DNA of 12,415 nucleotides from Zetaproteobacteria bacterium (GTDB lineage: Bacteria > Pseudomonadota > Zetaproteobacteria > Mariprofundales > Mariprofundaceae). Shown piece by piece: positions 7,211 to 12,415 of this stretch; position 1 is the first letter of the stretch; each line of letters starts with the position of its first letter. The notes under the pieces were generated by a model. It did not search any database. It was given only the letters and a program-made list of their open reading frames with translations, and was not told the DNA's origin. A program made the position numbers and the translations under genes. The stretch is taken from the NCBI GenBank assembly GCA_021545665.1, contig JAJRTX010000341.1, positions 1 through 12,415 of the forward strand, given 5' to 3'.

Positions 7211-8140
7211 TTATTGATAACCCAGCTGTCTGTTGAGACTGCCAGCAGCAGATGTGAATACATCAAGCTCTTTCTTGCCCAGACTTTTCTTCCATTTTTC
7301 ATCCAGCCTGATTTCACTGGTAGAGCCTAATCGCATGGAGTTACCCAGTATATGCAAGCTGGCGCTCCTATAGTCAATGTTTACAGATGATTTATCGACA
7401 CCAATAAACTCCATTATCTCAGCAAGCACTTTGTCCGGCTCATCGCACAATTGTTCATAAACAACGTGCATTATCTGTCTGGATTGCAGATGTTTTTCCA
7501 TTTGCTGAATCTCATTAATGGAATGCGCCCACTCTCTCACCGCTACATCCATACCAACCTCATAGTGGCGCATATACGAGGCAGTTACACCTCTGCCATC
7601 ACGTCTCAGATTGATAACCTTGATATTCCATAACCTGGATTGATTCAGTAACTGCAACCTTATTGGATCCTTGGAACCATCAAGAAAGACTCTGCCGCCT
7701 TGTATCTCGCAGGTTGCTTCAATCATTTTTCTGTTCTTATCAAGTATGCCGGATCGCTTTTCCCCGTAACCAGGTATCAAGGCAAATGCTGATCTTCTGG
7801 AAAACTCAAACAGCCCACCTCTAACGCTTGAGCGCATCAGTTTGTTACACAGTGTGGAATCTGCAATAAAATTAGTCCCGAAATGGTAATAATCAAGTGG
7901 CGAATTAGCTATTTGCATCTTCTGTGACAAGCTGCTCCAGAACTGACACTCCTTAAGCAAGGATCCACAGGAACAGACATAACTGTCAATATCGCCCAGC
8001 GACGTAGCCTTCAATTCACCAATGGTAGAAATATCGGAATGTGTTGCCAGAAGATAGGTAAGTAAAGTTGACCCGGAGTAACTTGGCGACATGATATAGA
8101 CCAAGTCCCGTTTTCTCGCATCGTGGTGGGTATCGCTCAT
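7211..8140 (-). CDS. PAPS-dependent sulfotransferase family protein
   Basis: This 309-residue P-loop protein of the bacterial Sulfotransfer_3-like type probably transfers sulfate from PAPS to a hydroxyl or amine of a glycan. The 5'-phosphosulfate loop is SPSYSGSTLL (18-27). The 3'-phosphate site is LRRDGRGVTAS (178-188), with Arg180 and Ser188. Other family-like segments are DGSKDPIR (154-161), VVYEQLCDEP (226-235) and LHILGN (262-267). A CSCG plus Cys65 cluster (Cys56, Cys58, Cys65) follows the first helix and may be a structural metal or disulfide site. There is no signal peptide or membrane segment, so it should act in the cytoplasm where PAPS is made. The ATG at 8140 has CGGGA about 5 bases upstream. 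The gene lies 64 bases after purA with no evident terminator between. The acceptor is unknown. Confidence 0.85.
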   Translation of the reverse strand: MSDTHHDARKRDLVYIMSPSYSGSTLLTYLLATHSDISTIGELKATSLGDIDSYVCSCGSLLKECQFWSSLSQKMQIANSPLDYYHFGTNFIADSTLCNKLMRSSVRGGLFEFSRRSAFALIPGYGEKRSGILDKNRKMIEATCEIQGGRVFLDGSKDPIRLQLLNQSRLWNIKVINLRRDGRGVTASYMRHYEVGMDVAVREWAHSINEIQQMEKHLQSRQIMHVVYEQLCDEPDKVLAEIMEFIGVDKSSVNIDYRSASLHILGNSMRLGSTSEIRLDEKWKKSLGKKELDVFTSAAGSLNRQLGYQ

Positions 8141-8204
8141 TACTGTCCCGTTTTTAGTCTATAGTTTTTGGTAAATCATTCTATCTGTATAGCAACCTTC
8201 GACC

Positions 8205-9581
<1,377 letters not shown>

Positions 9582-9590
9582 TTATGTTGA

Positions 9591-10787
9591 CTAGATGTTT
9601 TTCACAATCCAGCTATCGCCCTGTTTTACCAACTCCTGACTACAGCCGTAATTCTGTGGCGTACCACCCTGTCCAGGTAACGCGTGAATAACCCTTTCAC
9701 CTTCAGAACGTAACTTGTTTATTGCGTCGCGCAAGTCAGCATCATCGCCTGCTGGAGCCATGATGGAATTCATGTCGTCTGGCTCAGGTAAAGCGGCTGA
9801 CAAGTCCATCAAGGTACTCAGGTCAGCACTAAAACCGGTAGCCGGACGCGAACGCCCAAACACCTTGCCAATACCATCGTAACGACCCCCTCGGGCAACC
9901 TCTTCCCCGTAACCGGTTGTAAATGCTGCAAAGACGATACCGCTGTGATAATGATATCCACGCAATTCCGCCAGATCGATGTGTACCGGGATGTCCGGAT
10001 AATCCCGCTGCAACAGGGCAACCAGCTGTTTTAGCTCGGCTATAGCAGACTGAACCGGTTCCGAAGCCTGTGACAGCGTCTTTCCGGCTTGATCCAGCAT
10101 AGCGGCATTCCCATTTAGCCCGGAAAGCGACCCCAGCATGTCACGAATGGCACCGCTGACCTGCATTTCGTCCAGTAGTTCTGCTATCTCAGGATTGGCC
10201 TTGCGTTGCATTGCGTCAAATAAACGCATCTCATCATCTGTGTCCAGACCTGCCTGATCAACCAGACTGCGAAATATCTTCACATGACCGAGATCAAGAT
10301 AGACATCCTTAACGCCTGTTACTCGAATCGTTTCCATCATGAGTTCAATGACTTCCAGCACGCTCTCCATACCGGCATGGCCAAACAGCTCACAACCGGC
10401 CTGTATCGGTGCACGTGAACCGGAAAAACCTTGTGGAGCGCTGCGCAATACCGTGCCCAGGTAGCATAAACGAACCGGTAGCTCACTTTTGAGAATATGC
10501 GCATCGATTCGAGCCGCCTGTGGTGTCATATCGGCACGTAGACCCATTTGTTTACCGGTTACCGGGTCGGTGACGCGAAATGTAGTTAAATCCAGATCAT
10601 GGCCTGTGCCGGTCAGCAAGGAGTCCAGAAACTCAAGAAAAGGCGTTGTGATGAGCTCATAGCCCCAGCGGCTATAACTATCCAGCAACGTACGACGTAA
10701 GTTTTCCAGGATAAGCGACTGTTCTGGCAGTAGTTCTTCTATGCCATCGGGTAGCACCCAGCGATTTTGTTGTTTGATTGTATGCAT
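9591..10787 (-). CDS. hisZ: ATP phosphoribosyltransferase regulatory subunit
   Basis: HisZ is a catalytically inactive histidyl-tRNA synthetase paralogue. It partners the short form of HisG to make the first enzyme of histidine biosynthesis and carries its allosteric control. From the ATG at 10787 the protein has 398 residues, as usual. WVLPDGIEELLP (10-21), LRADMTPQAARID (83-95) and the motif 2-like stretch CYLGTVLRSAP (108-118) with APIQAGCELFG (126-136) identify the family. ELRGYHYHSGIVFAAF further on is the degenerate counterpart of the synthetase histidine-binding region. The protein ends soon after, so the anticodon-binding domain of true HisRS is missing, which supports HisZ over HisS. 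An upstream in-frame TTG (10808) is unlikely. Its place before purA is a known proteobacterial arrangement. It predicts that this organism has a short HisG elsewhere. Confidence 0.96.
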   Translation of the reverse strand: MHTIKQQNRWVLPDGIEELLPEQSLILENLRRTLLDSYSRWGYELITTPFLEFLDSLLTGTGHDLDLTTFRVTDPVTGKQMGLRADMTPQAARIDAHILKSELPVRLCYLGTVLRSAPQGFSGSRAPIQAGCELFGHAGMESVLEVIELMMETIRVTGVKDVYLDLGHVKIFRSLVDQAGLDTDDEMRLFDAMQRKANPEIAELLDEMQVSGAIRDMLGSLSGLNGNAAMLDQAGKTLSQASEPVQSAIAELKQLVALLQRDYPDIPVHIDLAELRGYHYHSGIVFAAFTTGYGEEVARGGRYDGIGKVFGRSRPATGFSADLSTLMDLSAALPEPDDMNSIMAPAGDDADLRDAINKLRSEGERVIHALPGQGGTPQNYGCSQELVKQGDSWIVKNI

Positions 10788-10815
10788 TATTATTTCTAAA
10801 AACCACAAAGTGCCG

Positions 10816-10850
10816 ATTTTACCCTGACTGAAGGGCTTCGACCAGTTTTA
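10816..10850 (-). promoter_or_regulatory. Possible weak promoter for hisZ-purA
   Basis: The 134 bases between the DUF2065 stop and the hisZ ATG hold a TAAAAT hexamer (10816-10821, minus strand), five of six matches to a sigma-70 -10 box. It is placed so that transcription would begin about 22 bases before the ATG at 10787. The -35 region at the right distance is poor (about three of six matches). The 8-base inverted repeat CCGATTTT/AAAATCGG (10813-10820 and 10888-10895) overlaps the -10 box and might be an operator or chance. Tentative. Confidence 0.2.
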
Positions 10851-10921
10851 TGACGCGGAACAGCAAACTAAATATCACGAAGACAGGAAAATCGGTGGGG
10901 TAATCGATGAAATACAGTAAA

Positions 10922-11104
10922 TTATCGCACCAGGTACAGCAGCAACAAGCCCGCCAGCATACTAAACAGGCCTGATAACCGTAAGCTGCGGTTGTCCATA
11001 GCGGCTATCTGCTGCATGACTCGCCTCAGAGTATCCGGACTCAGAAACGGTAAAATACCTTCCAGCACCAACATTAATGCCAATGCTGTCAATAACGCCG
11101 TCAT
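10922..11104 (-). CDS. yjeT: DUF2065 (YjeT-family) small inner-membrane protein
   Basis: This 60-residue protein of unknown function has the family pattern: an N-terminal hydrophobic helix (about 2-20) ending LVLEGILPFLSP, a basic and polar linker (LRRVMQQIAAMDNRSLRLSG) and a second helix (about 42-59) ending near the C-terminus. Two membrane helices with a cytoplasmic or periplasmic loop are likely. The position between hflC and the hisZ-purA pair is the conserved place for this family in proteobacteria, matching E. coli yjeT between hflC and purA. That synteny makes the call firm despite the short length. Its conserved linkage to HflKC hints at a membrane-quality-control role, but no function is established. 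GGGG lies 5 bases before the ATG, and a hairpin separates it from hflC. Confidence 0.88.
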   Translation of the reverse strand: MTALLTALALMLVLEGILPFLSPDTLRRVMQQIAAMDNRSLRLSGLFSMLAGLLLLYLVR

Positions 11105-11111
11105 CCTGCCC

Positions 11112-11150
11112 CGATTTCAAATCGCGGGCTGACCGATTCAGCCAACCCGC
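11112..11150 (-). other. Hairpin and palindrome between hflC and the DUF2065 gene
   Basis: An interrupted stem is formed by GCGGG (11124-11128) with CCCGC (11146-11150) and CTGA (11129-11132) with TCAG (11138-11141), with a four-base bulge on one side. Directly beyond it lies the near-perfect palindrome CGATTT-C-AAATCG (11112-11124). No T tract follows, so this is not a standard terminator. It may slow or trim the message between the hfl genes and the downstream genes, or be a protein-binding dyad. The repeats are seen; the role is inferred. Confidence 0.35.
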
Positions 11151-11159
11151 TCAGAAACA

Positions 11160-12026
11160 CTATTTCCCGGCCTTGCCAAAATAGCGGAAAAACTCGGAAT
11201 CCGGTTCAATTACCAGGATATCACTCTTGTCACTGAATGACTTGCGGTACGCTATCAGGCTGCGATAGAAGGCATAGAAATCAGCATCCGCTGTATAGGC
11301 CTTGGCATAGGTTTCTGTTGCCAGTGCATCACCGGCACCCCGTATTTCTTCAGCCTTACGATTTGCCTCAGCCAGCATCTCGGTACGTTTACGATCGGCC
11401 TTGGCACGAATGATTTTTGATTCTTTCTTACCTTTGGCTCGGTGCTCCTTGGCAATACGTTCACGCTCGGCACTCATACGCAGGAACACAGACTCACGCA
11501 CCTTGGGAGGCAGCTCGATCTGCTTGATGCGCACATCAATGACCTCAATACCGAATGCCCTCAGCTTTTCATTGGCATTATTGGAAACAGTAAGCATGAT
11601 TTGTTCACGTTCACCGGATACTACCTCTCGTATGGTTCGGTCACCCAGTTCAGATTGCAGACCATCCTTGATGGTTTGAGCCATACGCGCTTCGGCATCG
11701 GCCTCACGCCCACCAAAGGTACGATAAAAATCACGTACTTCAGCAATACGCCATTTGACAAAATAATCTACCAGTACGTTCTTCTTTTCTCCGGTAAGGA
11801 TTTCTTCCGGACGTGAGTCCAGTGTCAGGATACGTTTATCAAATTTACTGACGTTATTGATAAACGGTATCTTGAAATACAATCCGGGTTCAAAATCAGA
11901 ACGTATGATCTTGCCTAGCTGGAATTTGAGTGCCAGCTCACGCTGATCCACAGTAAAGGCAGAGAGTGCTACACCCAGCGCCACAATGGCGCCGACAACA
12001 AGAACTATCGATTTACTTGCACCCAT
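11160..12026 (-). CDS. hflC: HflC, FtsH protease modulator subunit
   Basis: HflC is an SPFH/band-7 membrane protein that forms a large cage with HflK around the FtsH protease and modulates degradation of membrane proteins. The 288-residue protein has an uncleaved N-terminal anchor (about 7-25). It then shows the SPFH domain with VDQRELALKFQLGKI (26-40), EPGLYFKIPFINNV and LDSRPEEILTGEKKNVLVDYFVKWRI. A long charged coiled-coil region rich in Glu, Arg and Lys follows (about 185-240). It ends with AYRKSFSDKSDILVIEPDSEFFRYFG, the typical HflC tail. Length is slightly below the roughly 290-330 usual in the family but no domain is missing. The ATG lies two bases after the hflK stop, with a strong GAGGGGGG ribosome site inside the end of hflK, so the pair is translationally coupled. 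Confidence 0.97.
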   Translation of the reverse strand: MGASKSIVLVVGAIVALGVALSAFTVDQRELALKFQLGKIIRSDFEPGLYFKIPFINNVSKFDKRILTLDSRPEEILTGEKKNVLVDYFVKWRIAEVRDFYRTFGGREADAEARMAQTIKDGLQSELGDRTIREVVSGEREQIMLTVSNNANEKLRAFGIEVIDVRIKQIELPPKVRESVFLRMSAERERIAKEHRAKGKKESKIIRAKADRKRTEMLAEANRKAEEIRGAGDALATETYAKAYTADADFYAFYRSLIAYRKSFSDKSDILVIEPDSEFFRYFGKAGK

Positions 12027-12028
12027 TT

Positions 12029-12415
12029 CTATCGCCCCCCTCTGCCACGTTGATTCGTGCTGTCAATCAGGCCTCTGCGCCCCGATCCATTACTGGATGT
12101 AGATGACCCCTGTGCTGAATCACGCGTATCAGTCACTGAACTACCCGGTTTCATAAACTTGTCCAGCGGCAAATACATGATATTGCTACCATTGGACACC
12201 TTGATCAGCACTTTACTGACAGAGGACAAAACCTCTTCCATCATTTCAATATACAAACGACGACGTGTCACTTCAGGTGCCTTTCGATATTCCTTAAGGG
12301 TCTGACTAAAGCGTGATGTTTCACCACGTGCAAGCTCAATCACCTGTTGGCGGTAGGCCTCGGACTCTTCGATTAAACGTTGTGCATCACCTTCTGCCTT
12401 GGGCAGAATATCGCG
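12029..12415 (-). CDS. hflK: HflK, FtsH protease modulator subunit, C-terminal 128 residues (cut by window edge)
   Basis: The frame is open to the right edge of the window, so the start and most of the SPFH domain are missing. The visible part begins RDILPKAEGDAQRLIEESEA and continues with ARGETSRFSQTLKEYRKAPEVTRRRLYIEMMEEVLSSVSKV and NIMYLPLDKFMKPG. This is the highly conserved HflK coiled-coil and C-terminal region that packs with HflC. After the conserved part comes a low-complexity tail of about 35 residues rich in Ser, Gly, Thr and Arg, ending RGRGGR, which is probably disordered. Its gene stop lies two bases before the hflC start. HflK would be anchored in the inner membrane with its bulk in the periplasm; this follows from the family. 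Confidence 0.95.
   Translation of the reverse strand, partial: RDILPKAEGDAQRLIEESEAYRQQVIELARGETSRFSQTLKEYRKAPEVTRRRLYIEMMEEVLSSVSKVLIKVSNGSNIMYLPLDKFMKPGSSVTDTRDSAQGSSTSSNGSGRRGLIDSTNQRGRGGR

Noticed and set aside
1..8140. The cassette as an exosortase/PEP-CTERM (EpsH-type) locus
   Set aside because: An amidotransferase, deacetylase, FemAB-like protein and glycosyltransferases occur in such loci, but no exosortase, PEP-CTERM protein or Prs-type genes are in the window, so the name is not justified.
8141..8204. A dedicated promoter or terminator between purA and the sulfotransferase gene
   Set aside because: The 64 bases contain hexamers such as TAGAAT and TATAGA but no -35/-10 pair at proper spacing, and no stem followed by T residues.
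10788..10808. Upstream TTG start for hisZ adding seven residues
   Set aside because: TTG is a rare start with no good ribosome site here, and the ATG at 10787 gives the usual family length and N-terminus.
11401..11816. Overlapping plus-strand reading frames of 92 and 124 codons within hflC
   Set aside because: They are antisense to a firmly identified hflC, mirror its Glu/Lys/Arg-rich coiled-coil coding sequence and have no ribosome site or family resemblance.

Overview
The window looks like a proteobacterial chromosome segment, probably gammaproteobacterial and possibly betaproteobacterial. All eleven genes I can support lie on the minus strand, so the biological order runs from the right end of the window to the left. 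The strongest taxonomic clue is the block hflK - hflC - DUF2065 (yjeT-like) - hisZ - purA. This is the well-known proteobacterial hfl/purA neighbourhood, in the version that carries hisZ between the small DUF2065 gene and purA. The window holds no rRNA, tRNA, CRISPR array, transposase or integrase that I can see.

Right part (about 8205-12415): housekeeping genes. These are the C-terminal part of HflK, complete HflC (together the HflKC regulator of FtsH), a 60-residue two-helix membrane protein of the DUF2065 family, HisZ (regulatory subunit of the short-form ATP phosphoribosyltransferase) and PurA (adenylosuccinate synthetase). Spacing is tight except for about 55 bases after hflC, which hold a GC-rich hairpin, and about 130 bases before the hisZ ATG, which may hold a weak promoter.

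Left part (1 to about 8140): a cell-surface or exopolysaccharide cassette directly downstream of purA. In reading order it encodes a PAPS-type sulfotransferase, a FemAB/CelD-like GNAT acyltransferase, a Wzx-like flippase, two GT4 glycosyltransferases, a NodB-type polysaccharide deacetylase and the N-terminal half of an asparagine-synthase-like amidotransferase. Genes from the sulfotransferase to the deacetylase are 11 to 64 bases apart or overlap, as in one operon. The only larger gap is 108 bases before the amidotransferase, and it contains two consecutive AT-rich hairpins. No polymerase, initiating sugar transferase, chain-length regulator or export channel is in the window, so the locus must continue to the left or rely on genes elsewhere.

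In a working model, the two glycosyltransferases build part of a lipid-linked repeat and the flippase moves it across the inner membrane. The sulfotransferase, acyltransferase, deacetylase and amidotransferase then change charge and acylation (sulfate ester, N- or O-acyl, free amine, uronamide). The cassette is clearly richer in A+T than the hfl-purA block: hand counts of four 60-base lines in each part gave about 34% versus about 52% GC. This fits a horizontally exchanged glycan locus placed next to a conserved anchor. I see no clear evidence for a wholly new system; the most interesting points are the combination of glycan-modifying genes and the two-hairpin leader before the amidotransferase.
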